A DNA stretch of 55,064 bases from Candidatus Saccharimonadota bacterium (GTDB lineage Bacteria > Patescibacteriota > Saccharimonadia > Saccharimonadales > Saccharimonadaceae): assembly GCA_028289015.1 (NCBI GenBank), contig JAQGHC010000012.1, forward strand, positions 1 to 55,064, read 5' to 3'. Under the pieces are notes generated by a model that had not been told where the DNA came from, did no database searches, and worked only from the letters and a program-made list of their open reading frames with translations. The translations under genes were made by a program, and so were the position numbers. This document shows positions 1 to 7,548 of the stretch, piece by piece (position 1 is the stretch's first letter; each line of letters begins with the position of its first letter).

Positions 1-77
1 GGATACGCGTATTCGTGTGTCTGGTTGGTTAGCGCAATAAAGTCGCTAACGGTTAAGCGGGGGACGTTTTTTTCCAT
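1..77 (-). CDS. xseA: Exonuclease VII large subunit, N-terminal fragment (partial at window edge)
   Basis: An ATG at 75-77 opens a frame that runs off the left edge and starts MEKNVPRLTVSDFIALTNQT, continuing HEYAY. Patescibacterial XseA proteins typically open with a T/SVSDF-LxNQT-EYAY block leading into the OB fold. The product would form exonuclease VII, which degrades single-stranded DNA. The ATG lies 32 nt inside the 3' end of the upstream flippase gene, so the two are probably translationally coupled. No clear ribosome binding site is visible. Only 25 codons are present, so the assignment rests on one short motif. Confidence 0.55.
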   Translation of the reverse strand, partial: MEKNVPRLTVSDFIALTNQTHEYAY

Positions 78-1089
78 ACTTTATAATCGCGTGTTGATAA
101 AATAAGTACCCTAGACCAATCGTGCCAATCAGCAAAATGACACGCGTCAATACAATTCCTGCAATCGCCGTTCCCTGTGCAAGGCCGGCTAACGCCAGGA
201 AGGCCACCATAATTGCCTCATACGCTCCTGCGCCACCTGGAGTGACAACAAAGAACCCCGCAACCGACGCGACGCCGTAGGCAATCAAAACCGGTGCGGG
301 ATTAACTGGTATACCTAGCGCCCAAAACGTAATCAAGAACAACGCTACGTCTGCCGAGGTAAATAACACGCCCCACAAAAACGGTTTGATCAATATACGC
401 TTATCAGCGTTCAATGCCAGATAGTCTTTGTGTAATTCGTCAAAAAACTGATTCACCTGATCGTGATTTAATACTCTTTTCTTACGGCCAAACGTTAATT
501 TTCTAACAATTTTATTTGCCGTTCGCACCGTCCAACGCGCAAACCACGTCATCCTCTTCGTACTACTCATAACGAACATCGCTGTAATGATCACGCCCAA
601 CATTCCCGTTGTTAGTATCGAACTGACCAAGATAATCCATCGATTAATACCACCGTCAATCGTCACCATTAGAACGGCAATCGATAGCAGCGCGATAAAC
701 GCGGCAAAGCCCATCGAATAGCGAACCACCTGCGCCATTGTAGACTTGCCTGGCGATACGCCATAGCCGCCTAATCGCCAGCCCATGTATGATACGCCGC
801 TAACACCGCCACTTGGCAGTACGTGATTAACAAAATTCATTTCAAGCGACATGCGCGCTAATCCTATTGGCGAAATATGGTCAATTGATTTTTTTTGGCG
901 TAAATACGAAAACATCATTTCGCCTGCGGCATAATATACCAATAGCTGCCCAGGAATAAGTAACAGAAGAATCCATATATTGACGCGTGACAATAATTCC
1001 CAAGCATGCACAAGTTCATGGCGCGAAAAAAAGATAATGATCGCAATCAAAACTAGCGTTATCGTACTCAACCATGCGCGAAAAGACAT
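46..1089 (-). CDS. YbhN/MprF-type membrane protein (UPF0104, lysylphosphatidylglycerol synthase TM family)
   Basis: Polytopic membrane protein of 347 aa with about eight hydrophobic segments. It has the family blocks NHVLPSGGVSGVSYM (about residue 85) and FVVTPGGAGAYEA near the C-terminal third, where Pro-Gly-Gly precedes a helix. Relatives are the flippase half of MprF and YbhN-like lipid or glycolipid carriers; the substrate here is unknown. I place the start at ATG 1087-1089 (MSFRAW) because the longer frame would run into the divergent gene. A TATACT -10 box sits 6 nt upstream, so the message is probably leaderless. The last 32 nt overlap the probable xseA. Confidence 0.8.
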   Translation of the reverse strand: MSFRAWLSTITLVLIAIIIFFSRHELVHAWELLSRVNIWILLLLIPGQLLVYYAAGEMMFSYLRQKKSIDHISPIGLARMSLEMNFVNHVLPSGGVSGVSYMGWRLGGYGVSPGKSTMAQVVRYSMGFAAFIALLSIAVLMVTIDGGINRWIILVSSILTTGMLGVIITAMFVMSSTKRMTWFARWTVRTANKIVRKLTFGRKKRVLNHDQVNQFFDELHKDYLALNADKRILIKPFLWGVLFTSADVALFLITFWALGIPVNPAPVLIAYGVASVAGFFVVTPGGAGAYEAIMVAFLALAGLAQGTAIAGIVLTRVILLIGTIGLGYLFYQHAIIKYGKKRPPLNR

Positions 1090-1095
1090 GTAACT

Positions 1096-1105
1096 AGTAT
1101 ATACT
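1096..1105. promoter_or_regulatory. Palindromic bidirectional -10 element
   Basis: AGTATATACT is a perfect 10-bp palindrome in the 22-nt gap between two divergent start codons. It gives TATACT on the plus strand (1100-1105), 6 nt before ATG 1112, and TATACT on the minus strand (1101-1096), 6 nt before ATG 1089. Neither gene has a ribosome binding site. The -35 matches at 17-nt spacing are poor on both sides. Transcription starting the usual 6-7 nt after the -10 would give leaderless mRNA in both directions. Confidence 0.6.
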
Positions 1106-1111
1106 ACAGAT

Positions 1112-2281
1112 ATGTATATTGCGATTTTAGGACGACAACCAGCACTCGGAATGGCCGAGCTTGAACATTTATATGGCGCGACGAACACCCACTGGTTTTC
1201 CGATCAGACCGCAACCGTCAAAACGGATTTACTTTCAATCGAACGATTAGGTGGCACGCAAAAAGCCGGCCGCGTCGTCATTGAACTGCCCGCTAGTGAC
1301 TGGCACCGTGTCAGCCAAAAAATCGTCCAGGCCTACGTCCAAGCGTGGTCTAGCGTTGAAGGTAAGATCACTCTTGGTATCAGCGCCTATGGGTTTAACC
1401 TTGATGGCCGTGAAGTGCAAAAAACTGGCATCATCCTTAAACAAAAACTGAAAAAAAATAACGTTAGTCTTCGCCTTATTCCAAATACAGAAGCAGTTCT
1501 CAATACGGCAACAGCCCACCACAACAAGCTTGGCTTATCAGACAATAAGGTTGAGCTTATCGTCATCAAAGGTGGCAACGGCAAAATTATCGTCGCCGAA
1601 AGTACGGGTTCGCAAAATATTACCGCCCTTGCCCGGCGCGATCAAGAACGTCCAAAACGTGACGCGTTCGTTGGCATGCTACCGCCAAAGCTTGCGCAAA
1701 TGATGGTCAATATGACCGTTCAGGGTGATAGCAAACCTATGCGTATTTTGGATCCGTTCTGTGGAACCGGCGTCATCTTACAAGAAGCGGCACTAATGAA
1801 CCACGCAGTCTATGGCACCGACCTTGCAGAAAAGATGGTCAAATATTCACAAGCTAACCTTGAGTGGCTCGCCGACACTCATCATCTGACAATCGATGCG
1901 ACCGTACATGGCGGCGACGCAATGGATACACAGTGGAAGATGCCAATTGACGCCGTAGTCTGTGAAAGTTACCTAGGACAACCCTTCAGCGCCCCTCCCT
2001 CTCCGGCAAAATTAGATGACGTGCGCAAAAACTGCAATTATATTATCAGCACGTTTCTAAAAAATATTGGAACGCAAATTGAACCAGGCACGCCACTATG
2101 CATCGCTATACCCGCGTGGAAAAGTACGAACAATGATTTTACTCACCTGCCCTTAGTCAACCAACTTGAAACACTGGGCTACGCACAATATGAGTTCAAA
2201 AATATTACTCCAAAAGAACTACTCTACTTCCGCGAAGACCAAATCGTCGCTCGTGAACTACTTGTTTTAGTTAGGAAATAG
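1112..2281 (+). CDS. Trm11-like SAM-dependent RNA methyltransferase
   Basis: 389 aa. The N-terminal half looks like the THUMP-type region of Trm11/Trm14 proteins (opening AILGRQPALGMAELE). The C-terminal half is a Rossmann methyltransferase with DPFCGTGVILQEA (motif I, about residue 212) and DAVVCESYLGQPFS at the motif IV position. Trm11-family enzymes N2-methylate G10 of tRNA, and G10 is the likely but unproven target. Motif IV is normally D/N-PPY; here it is CESYLG, so activity or target could differ. Translation likely starts leaderless from the palindromic -10 immediately upstream. Confidence 0.7.
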   Translation: MYIAILGRQPALGMAELEHLYGATNTHWFSDQTATVKTDLLSIERLGGTQKAGRVVIELPASDWHRVSQKIVQAYVQAWSSVEGKITLGISAYGFNLDGREVQKTGIILKQKLKKNNVSLRLIPNTEAVLNTATAHHNKLGLSDNKVELIVIKGGNGKIIVAESTGSQNITALARRDQERPKRDAFVGMLPPKLAQMMVNMTVQGDSKPMRILDPFCGTGVILQEAALMNHAVYGTDLAEKMVKYSQANLEWLADTHHLTIDATVHGGDAMDTQWKMPIDAVVCESYLGQPFSAPPSPAKLDDVRKNCNYIISTFLKNIGTQIEPGTPLCIAIPAWKSTNNDFTHLPLVNQLETLGYAQYEFKNITPKELLYFREDQIVARELLVLVRK

Positions 2282-2309
2282 GAAAAGCCAGGTCCTATAA
2301 GAACCTGGC
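2281..2309 (-). terminator. Rho-independent terminator of the small lipoprotein gene
   Basis: A 7-bp stem GCCAGGT/ACCTGGC (2287-2293 with 2303-2309) has a 9-nt loop and, read on the minus strand, is followed by TTTTCC. It lies 38 nt past the lipoprotein stop and directly after the plus-strand methyltransferase stop. The T-tract is on the minus strand only. Confidence 0.65.
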
Positions 2310-2346
2310 GCGTTGCAGGTCATTAAGGGGACCTAGCTTACCCGCA

Positions 2347-2697
2347 CTACTGGCACATCTTTGGATCACTGGGGTCAAACCCCGGAACGGGTGCACCTTG
2401 ACGTTGCGCTTCGGCGGCAAACTCATTCCAAAGATGCTTCCCTTCGTCAGCAATCGCGTCGGCGATCGGCGTATTGCGTAGCGGACAGTAAATCTTAGCA
2501 AACGCCACCTTCCACTCTTCCGCGTGAGCCCCAAGTGGTTTCGTGGCGTCAATAGGGATAGACGGAAGCGTAGGAGTAGTAATATCAACCGTAGGAATGG
2601 CCGGCTTGGAATCAATAGTCACACATCCAGACAAAAGCCCGATTGCAACAACCCCTCCTATAGTAGTAGTCGCTACGCACCGAATTGTAGAGAACAT
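2347..2697 (-). CDS. Small lipoprotein of unknown function
   Basis: 116 aa. The N-terminus is a type II signal peptide with lipobox LLSGC, then a Thr/Pro-rich linker (VDITTPTLPSIPID) and a compact C-terminal region holding two further cysteines (IYCPLR and the terminal KMCQ) that could pair. The mature protein should be lipid-anchored outside the membrane. ATG 2697 is preferred over GTG 2700 because AAGGAG lies five nt before it. Its own terminator follows. I do not recognise the family. Confidence 0.7.
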   Translation of the reverse strand: MFSTIRCVATTTIGGVVAIGLLSGCVTIDSKPAIPTVDITTPTLPSIPIDATKPLGAHAEEWKVAFAKIYCPLRNTPIADAIADEGKHLWNEFAAEAQRQGAPVPGFDPSDPKMCQ

Positions 2698-2808
2698 CAC
2701 AGCTCCTTCCGTAGAGTGTCCAGCTATGTGTTTATAGTATTTACTTAATCCAACACCTCGTCAGTAAAATAGATCACAAATTCCTATTGTCGATTGCCAC
2801 CCTAACCC

Positions 2809-2837
2809 TTGACGAATCATGATATTTTCGCTACAAT
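2809..2837 (+). promoter_or_regulatory. Sigma70-type promoter of rpmA
   Basis: TTGACG (2809-2814), a 17-nt spacer and TACAAT (2832-2837). Transcription would start about 30 nt before the rpmA ATG, leaving room for the AAGGAG ribosome binding site. Confidence 0.75.
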
Positions 2838-2875
2838 TGAACAGATTGATTTTAGAAACTATAAGGAGTTAACCT

Positions 2876-3148
2876 ATGTCACACGTTAAAGCAGGTGGTT
2901 CATCCAAAAATATCCACAACAATGCCGGCCAACGCCTTGGTGTGAAACGCTTTGGTGGTCAAAAAGTTCGCACTGGCGAAGTACTTGTCCGTCAAACTGG
3001 TTCTACTAAAGTAGCTGGTCCTGGTACATTTATCAGCAAGAACTTTACAATTCATGCTGCTATCGATGGCATCGTTGAATTTGGCAAAGTTAAAAAAGGC
3101 CACTTCACTGGCAAAAGCGTGCCCCGCACCCAAGTCAGCGTTAAGTAA
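2876..3148 (+). CDS. rpmA: 50S ribosomal protein bL27
   Basis: 90 aa, the normal length. It has the bL27 core RLGVKRFGGQKVRTGEVLVRQ, GSTKVAGPGTF and GIVEF. The N-terminus (MSHVKAGGSSKN) starts directly at the mature form that reaches toward the peptidyl-transferase centre, without the cleavable leader of Firmicutes bL27. An AAGGAG site lies 7 nt upstream. The gene is alone between its own promoter and terminator. In most bacteria rpmA follows rplU, but here rplU lies about 37 kb away. Confidence 0.95.
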   Translation: MSHVKAGGSSKNIHNNAGQRLGVKRFGGQKVRTGEVLVRQTGSTKVAGPGTFISKNFTIHAAIDGIVEFGKVKKGHFTGKSVPRTQVSVK

Positions 3149-3162
3149 TTCGCACTGAATTA

Positions 3163-3193
3163 AAAAATACTCCGCAAGTTGCGGAGTATTTTT
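3163..3193 (+). terminator. Rho-independent terminator after rpmA
   Basis: A 13-bp stem AAAAATACTCCGC/GCGGAGTATTTTT (3163-3175 with 3181-3193) with a 5-nt loop, ending in a T-run. Confidence 0.9.
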
Positions 3194-3274
3194 ATAAGAG
3201 TGCTTTAGTATTGCCGAGAGTTTAAATTCGACAATACCGCTTCCCTTGCGCGCTAAATCATTTAGCTACGACTA

Positions 3275-3500
3275 CTACTCCTCGAACGCCGGATGGCCCT
3301 GAACTCTCTTTGGGTCGCCTCGAAACGCGACAATGGCAACATTTGCCATCTGCTCTTCTATTCTATTCTATTCTAGCAGTCTGACTACTATTACGCTCGA
3401 AACCTGGAACATGATCAATCATTTCCGCAATTTTATAAACAGTTACATTATCGCTACCACTGACTGCCTCAGGAGTATAGGGAAAGGTTTCGTGACTCAT
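3275..3500 (-). pseudogene. Small ORF disrupted or switched off at a TTCTA tandem repeat
   Basis: The 465-nt gap between rpmA and the response regulator holds a minus-strand frame. ATG 3500 (MSHETFPYTPEAVSG..) has a GGAG site about 6 nt upstream and stops at TAG 3363 after 45 codons, inside four tandem TTCTA units (3356-3375; TAGAA on the coding strand). Just beyond, one frame over, an open segment reads EEQMANVAIVAFRGDPKRV and ends at two stops (3277-3272). With two repeat units instead of four, both parts join as one 71-aa protein (..ARIE-EQMANV..). The family is unknown. It could be a decayed gene, a repeat-length switch, or two unrelated frames. Confidence 0.45.
3356..3375. repeat. Pentanucleotide tandem repeat (TTCTA)x4
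   Basis: Four perfect TTCTA copies lie inside the disrupted small ORF. Only the two-copy version keeps that reading frame open through the repeat; three or more copies place an in-frame TAG. Confidence 0.85.
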
Positions 3501-3563
3501 TGTTCGCTCCGTTTAGTATCTATTTTTTAAAATTATAAATAAACTATAGCATAAGTGCAATAG

Positions 3564-3593
3564 AAAAGCAACCCTGCGGACTGGCAGGGTTGC
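3564..3593 (-). terminator. Rho-independent terminator after the response regulator
   Basis: A perfect 10-bp stem GCAACCCTGC/GCAGGGTTGC (3568-3577 with 3584-3593) with a 6-nt loop, followed on the minus strand by TTTTCT. It ends the long minus-strand gene block that starts upstream of secA. Confidence 0.9.
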
Positions 3594-3613
3594 TAGAAAA
3601 GTACATCTGGTCT

Positions 3614-3997
3614 TTAGGCAGTAATGCCTAGGTGATGCTTTACGCGCTCAACAACATCGCCAATAACGACTTGTGATTTCACAAGGTAATCATCGACACC
3701 AAGAGCTTCGGCGCGCTCTTTATCCTTAGGCTGACTAAGTGCAGTTAACATGATAATGCGCATATTTGCAGTGTCGGGCGTATTACGAAGAATATCAAGC
3801 ACGTCAAAGCCACTAATCTTTGGCATCATCGCATCTAACAAGATAAGATCAGGCTTGTATTCAACGGCAGCAGAAAGTGCCAGTTCGCCGTTGTTTACTT
3901 CACGGATATCGAATCCTTCCAGTTCTAGCCGGGATTTGTAGACAGCCGCAAGCGCAGTGTCATCTTCAACAAGTAAAATCTTTTTCTTTGTATCCAT
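3614..3997 (-). CDS. Stand-alone response regulator receiver protein
   Basis: 127 aa, a single REC domain with no output domain. It has the acidic pocket E11-D12-D13, the phosphoacceptor D55 (LILLDAMMP), the conserved Thr in IIMLTA and the Lys in DYLVK. GAGGT lies 5 nt upstream of the ATG. It follows the CtpA protease gene by 46 nt and no histidine kinase is present in the window, so it is an orphan here. A CheY-like role by protein-protein contact is likely; the partner is unknown. Confidence 0.9.
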   Translation of the reverse strand: MDTKKKILLVEDDTALAAVYKSRLELEGFDIREVNNGELALSAAVEYKPDLILLDAMMPKISGFDVLDILRNTPDTANMRIIMLTALSQPKDKERAEALGVDDYLVKSQVVIGDVVERVKHHLGITA

Positions 3998-4043
3998 ATA
4001 TACCTCTATAGTACTGAATATTTAATAAAAGCACAAGCTCGCA

Positions 4044-5258
4044 CTATCCGAGTTTTTGTTTAGCCGCATCCAATTGCGGATCCCTGCCCGCGTTCGCGTC
4101 CTCGGCCTTTAACTCGATGACTTGATTTGGCGTTATACCTTCCTTTGTTATATTTTTGCCGTTAGGTGTATACCAACGAGCTATCGTTACCTTTAACACC
4201 GTCCCCGCACCAAGATCAAGTACCTTTTGCACCGTACCTTTTCCGAATGTTTTCTCGCCAATTAGTGTTGCAGCCTTATGGTCTTGCAGTGCACCAGCCA
4301 CAATTTCACTTGCGCTTGCACTACTGCCGTTCACTAATACGACCGTCGGAACACCTGCAAGCAGTGCGTTGTTGCCGGATTTTAACTCGTCGACGATTTT
4401 ACCGTTCGTTCGTTCTGATACAACCACCTTATCATTCAGCCACAGGCCAGAAACGTCCTGTGCGGCAGTTAGATAGCCCCCACCGTTTCCACGTAGATCC
4501 AAGATAATACCGCGGACATTCTGCTGCTTAAACGTTTGCGCCGCTTTTTGAGAAAGAGCCGCCGTTTCACCGTCAAAGCGACTGATCGTCAGCGTACCAA
4601 TGCCATTTTCAACCGAAGTCTGAATACTTGGGTTACTGACCGTTGCGCGGGTAATCGTAAAAGATTTTTCCTCACCGCCCCGAAGCACCTCAACTTTAAC
4701 CGTCGTATCTACCTGGCCACGTATTTTTTCGGCAGTCGTCGTGGCCGTCCATTCATTTGTGGGCTGATCGTTGACGCCAATAATAATATCGCCAGCTAAC
4801 AGTCCGGCCCTTTCAGCTGGGTTGCCCGGTAATATACGAATAATAGTCGGCACCTCGTTGCGTAGGCCGATCTCCGCACCAATACCGCCGCCGATTTGAC
4901 CCGATAGATCATCGTTAAACTCTTTTGCCTCTTTCGCATCCATGTAAACGGTATACTGATCACCAGCCGCTGCGACCAGGCCACGGCTTGCGCCGTCAAT
5001 CAGCTTCGCTTCATCAATCGAGCCATCGTAATTCACTTTTAGTTGCTGGTAGGTTTTTTGCACGCTCGATAAGTCAAGCGTACCAGTTTCTACTTTAAGT
5101 CCAAGCACTGGTGCGATAGTTCCTAAAATTTCATTACCCCGTGTTCCCGCGACAAAACTAATAACCGCAACTACGGCAATCGTTAAGACATATATATTTT
5201 TCGATATACCGGTAGGGCGTTCTAACGGCGTCGCCATAGACTTGTTGTTTGCTGACAC
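4044..5258 (-). CDS. ctpA: S41-family C-terminal processing peptidase (CtpA-like)
   Basis: 404 aa. One N-terminal membrane anchor (about residues 22-42, NIYVLTIAVVAVISFVAG) leads to an extracytoplasmic part with a PDZ domain (GGGIGAEIG.. to VEVLRGG, about 120-200) and the S41 catalytic core. NGSSASASE carries the nucleophilic Ser and EKTFGKGTVQ the general-base Lys. The family trims secreted or envelope proteins from the C-terminus. The start is GTG with AGGGG upstream. It lies just downstream of the PcsB-like hydrolase; in other bacteria Ctp proteases degrade such hydrolases, so a functional link is plausible but inferred. Confidence 0.92.
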   Translation of the reverse strand: MSANNKSMATPLERPTGISKNIYVLTIAVVAVISFVAGTRGNEILGTIAPVLGLKVETGTLDLSSVQKTYQQLKVNYDGSIDEAKLIDGASRGLVAAAGDQYTVYMDAKEAKEFNDDLSGQIGGGIGAEIGLRNEVPTIIRILPGNPAERAGLLAGDIIIGVNDQPTNEWTATTTAEKIRGQVDTTVKVEVLRGGEEKSFTITRATVSNPSIQTSVENGIGTLTISRFDGETAALSQKAAQTFKQQNVRGIILDLRGNGGGYLTAAQDVSGLWLNDKVVVSERTNGKIVDELKSGNNALLAGVPTVVLVNGSSASASEIVAGALQDHKAATLIGEKTFGKGTVQKVLDLGAGTVLKVTIARWYTPNGKNITKEGITPNQVIELKAEDANAGRDPQLDAAKQKLG

Positions 5259-5301
5259 TGATATTCCCCTATATAAATTTAAATAAAATGCTTCTTATGA
5301 T

Positions 5302-5331
5302 TATAGCGTACCTGACAGTAAGTACGCTATA
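5302..5331. other. 10-bp inverted repeat between the PcsB-like gene and ctpA
   Basis: TATAGCGTAC (5302-5311) and GTACGCTATA (5322-5331) form a perfect 10-bp stem with a 10-nt loop. There is no T-tract on either strand, so it is a poor terminator. On the minus strand the downstream arm merges with TATAAT, a likely ctpA -10, so it may be an operator or cruciform overlapping that promoter. Confidence 0.5.
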
Positions 5332-5354
5332 TCGGTGCAAGGCTTTGCCTGTGA

Positions 5355-6512
5355 TTACCCGCCAAAGTATATGTACGAGTCAAAGTATCGTGGACTAAGA
5401 TTATTCCATTCAGCGTATTCACCCGCCCAACCAACATTGTAATGGCTGATGTTAATCGTACCGTCACCGTTGACTGATTCCACCCATGCGGCATGTCCGT
5501 ATGAACCATCGTTCAAGATCGCTACTGTGCCAGCTGCAGGGACAGAACTAACCTTTAGGCCCATTGCCCGGGCATTATCATCCCATTCATGCGCATTACC
5601 TTTGCCACCCCAATATGGCATATTGCCGTAGGCTTGTTGAACTTTGAAAGCAGTGTAACTGACACACTGACGAGAATACATGCCCCAGTTATCGACATAG
5701 GCATTCATAGGTGCGCTCGCCCACTTTGTCGGGTAGCCGCCACGACTACCATCACCTGGTAAAGCAGAGTAACCACCGCCATACGTACGAGCACGTGCAG
5801 CAAGTTCGGCAGCTTGTTGCGCTTGCAACTTGGTAATTTCAGCATTCTTTGCTGCAGACATTTGCTGATACGCTGCTTCTTCGCCACGAGTCTGAGCTAA
5901 GATGCCTTGGCTTTCGGCTTCTTTTGCAGCCAGGGCTTCACGCTGTGTCTTTTGATCCGCCAGTACACGCTCAACATCAATTTTTTTCTGTTCGTTCTCT
6001 TTTTTCAGCTTTGCAATTTCATCAATAGTTTGCTGTAAATTATCGCTAATCGATGAACGATACGACTGCTTGTCGACATATTCGGCAATATTATTACTAC
6101 TTGCAATCATTTCGAGCGGAGAAATATCTTCGTCAACTTGAATGTCAGCAATAATTTCACCAAGACCCTCTTTGTTATCAGCAATCTTTTGCTCATTATC
6201 TTTGATGTCTAAGACTAATTTTTCATAAGTTGCCTGGCTAAGATCAATCTGCGTTTGGATAGTCGCCTTCTCTGCCGCCAAACGATTTAACTCATTTTGC
6301 AACGTATTCGCCTGTTGGCGTAGCTCGCCGGCACGCGTTTGGAATTCGCTTACTTGACCTTTTAAGGCGTTAATCTTATCGTCGTATTGATCAGCCTGCG
6401 CTCTAGGCATCAGTGCAAGAGGCGTAGCAACGGACATTAATACAGCAGCGGCTACAAGAGCAAACTTGGTAAGAATTCCTGACGTAACTAGTGTGGTGGA
6501 CCGTTGCTTCAT
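5355..6512 (-). CDS. PcsB-like peptidoglycan hydrolase: coiled coil plus CHAP domain
   Basis: 385 aa. A signal peptide (about residues 10-40, ending ..PRAQADQ) is followed by a long coiled coil (about 42-235, rich in Ala, Gln, Glu, Lys) and a C-terminal CHAP domain (about 265-385) with catalytic Cys in RQCVSYTAF and His in YGHAAWV. This is the architecture of PcsB/CwlO/RipC-type hydrolases, whose coiled coil is gripped by FtsX, and ftsX lies directly upstream. ATG 6512 is preferred because a consensus promoter places the transcription start almost on it. Confidence 0.9.
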   Translation of the reverse strand: MKQRSTTLVTSGILTKFALVAAAVLMSVATPLALMPRAQADQYDDKINALKGQVSEFQTRAGELRQQANTLQNELNRLAAEKATIQTQIDLSQATYEKLVLDIKDNEQKIADNKEGLGEIIADIQVDEDISPLEMIASSNNIAEYVDKQSYRSSISDNLQQTIDEIAKLKKENEQKKIDVERVLADQKTQREALAAKEAESQGILAQTRGEEAAYQQMSAAKNAEITKLQAQQAAELAARARTYGGGYSALPGDGSRGGYPTKWASAPMNAYVDNWGMYSRQCVSYTAFKVQQAYGNMPYWGGKGNAHEWDDNARAMGLKVSSVPAAGTVAILNDGSYGHAAWVESVNGDGTINISHYNVGWAGEYAEWNNLSPRYFDSYIYFGG

Positions 6513-6520
6513 TACGACCA

Positions 6521-6549
6521 ATATTAGCATATGCAGAATGGACTGTCAA
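6521..6549 (-). promoter_or_regulatory. Consensus promoter of the PcsB-like gene, inside the ftsX/pcsB gap
   Basis: On the minus strand TTGACA (6549-6544), exactly 17 nt, then TAATAT (6526-6521). The ATG begins 8 nt after the -10, so the transcript would be leaderless or carry one or two nt. It allows the hydrolase to be made independently of ftsEX. Confidence 0.75.
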
Positions 6550-6567
6550 GAAAATATGTTAACTAGA

Positions 6568-7548
6568 TTACAGTTTTAAGTAACGCTGTGTGGCTAGTAG
6601 CGACGACAAGACACCGATCAGTCCGCCTAGTAGAACCATGCACAGCAAAACAAGCGGCATATAGGCCGTTGAAAATGCCAGAGTATTATCAATATTAACG
6701 CCTGCTGCCAATAGCTTGCCACTAGCAGCTTGTAATAGCCCAATGCCAAGTATCGTCGCAATAACCGCGGCAATACAGCCATAAACGACCGCCTCGACGA
6801 GGAACGGTCCGCGAATAAAGCTTTTATCGGCACCGATCAGCTTCATCATCTGGATCTCATCCTTACGATTAAAAATTGCCATACGGATCGTATTAAAGAC
6901 GATGAGTGACGAAATGGCGACAAAAACGACGCTCGTTAGCAAACCTGCCTTTTCAGCAAAGCCTACCCATCGTCCAATGTTCTCGATAGCAGATTTACGG
7001 TCGCCAGCAAACGACGGTTTACGATTTGGGTCGATGTTCTCTTTCAAAACCTCATTTGTTTCAACGAAAGTGCGTAATTCAGCCGGATCATTGATATCGA
7101 CGATTTTAATACGGAACGTCCCGGGAAAACGGTTTGTCGCCTGATTGAGAGCCTCTAATGCGCCGGCATCATCAGCATTTGCTTTGGCAAAATTTGCTCG
7201 CGCTTCACGCGGGCTAATATAGGCAACTTCCTTAACAGATTTAAGACTTTCTAAATCCGTTTTTATAGATGCGACTTCACTATCCTCTGTACCGTTGAGG
7301 ACGTAAATGGACATGTCAACACTATCGCGAATCACGCCAACGGTATCAATCAGCACATTACGCGCAGCAAATGTCGTAAATACGACAAGCAATGTAATTG
7401 TCATAACAGCGGTTGCCGCAATCGTCAACCATGCGTTACGGCTAAAGTTATTAACCCCATAGCGGCACATTCGCGCAAATGTCAGTAATTGACGGCGCTT
7501 ACGTTTTTGCTGGGCAAATGCTTTTGCATCTAATTTTCGCTTAGCCAT
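6568..7548 (-). CDS. ftsX: Cell-division protein FtsX
   Basis: 326 aa with the FtsX layout: a cytoplasmic basic N-terminus, TM1 (about 40-62), a large extracellular domain (about 63-190), and three C-terminal TMs (about 195-220, 245-270, 290-315). FtsX pairs with the ATPase FtsE and activates periplasmic or extracellular wall hydrolases through the extracellular loop. Its start codon shares one base with the ftsE stop (TAATG), implying coupled translation. The CHAP hydrolase that it likely controls is the next gene. Confidence 0.93.
   Translation of the reverse strand: MAKRKLDAKAFAQQKRKRRQLLTFARMCRYGVNNFSRNAWLTIAATAVMTITLLVVFTTFAARNVLIDTVGVIRDSVDMSIYVLNGTEDSEVASIKTDLESLKSVKEVAYISPREARANFAKANADDAGALEALNQATNRFPGTFRIKIVDINDPAELRTFVETNEVLKENIDPNRKPSFAGDRKSAIENIGRWVGFAEKAGLLTSVVFVAISSLIVFNTIRMAIFNRKDEIQMMKLIGADKSFIRGPFLVEAVVYGCIAAVIATILGIGLLQAASGKLLAAGVNIDNTLAFSTAYMPLVLLCMVLLGGLIGVLSSLLATQRYLKL

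Noticed and set aside
2295-2615. A 106-aa frame on the minus strand in the lipoprotein region
   Set aside because: It overlaps the lipoprotein in another frame, runs into the terminator and is Arg/Leu-rich without structure, unlike the lipoprotein, which has a lipobox and ribosome binding site.
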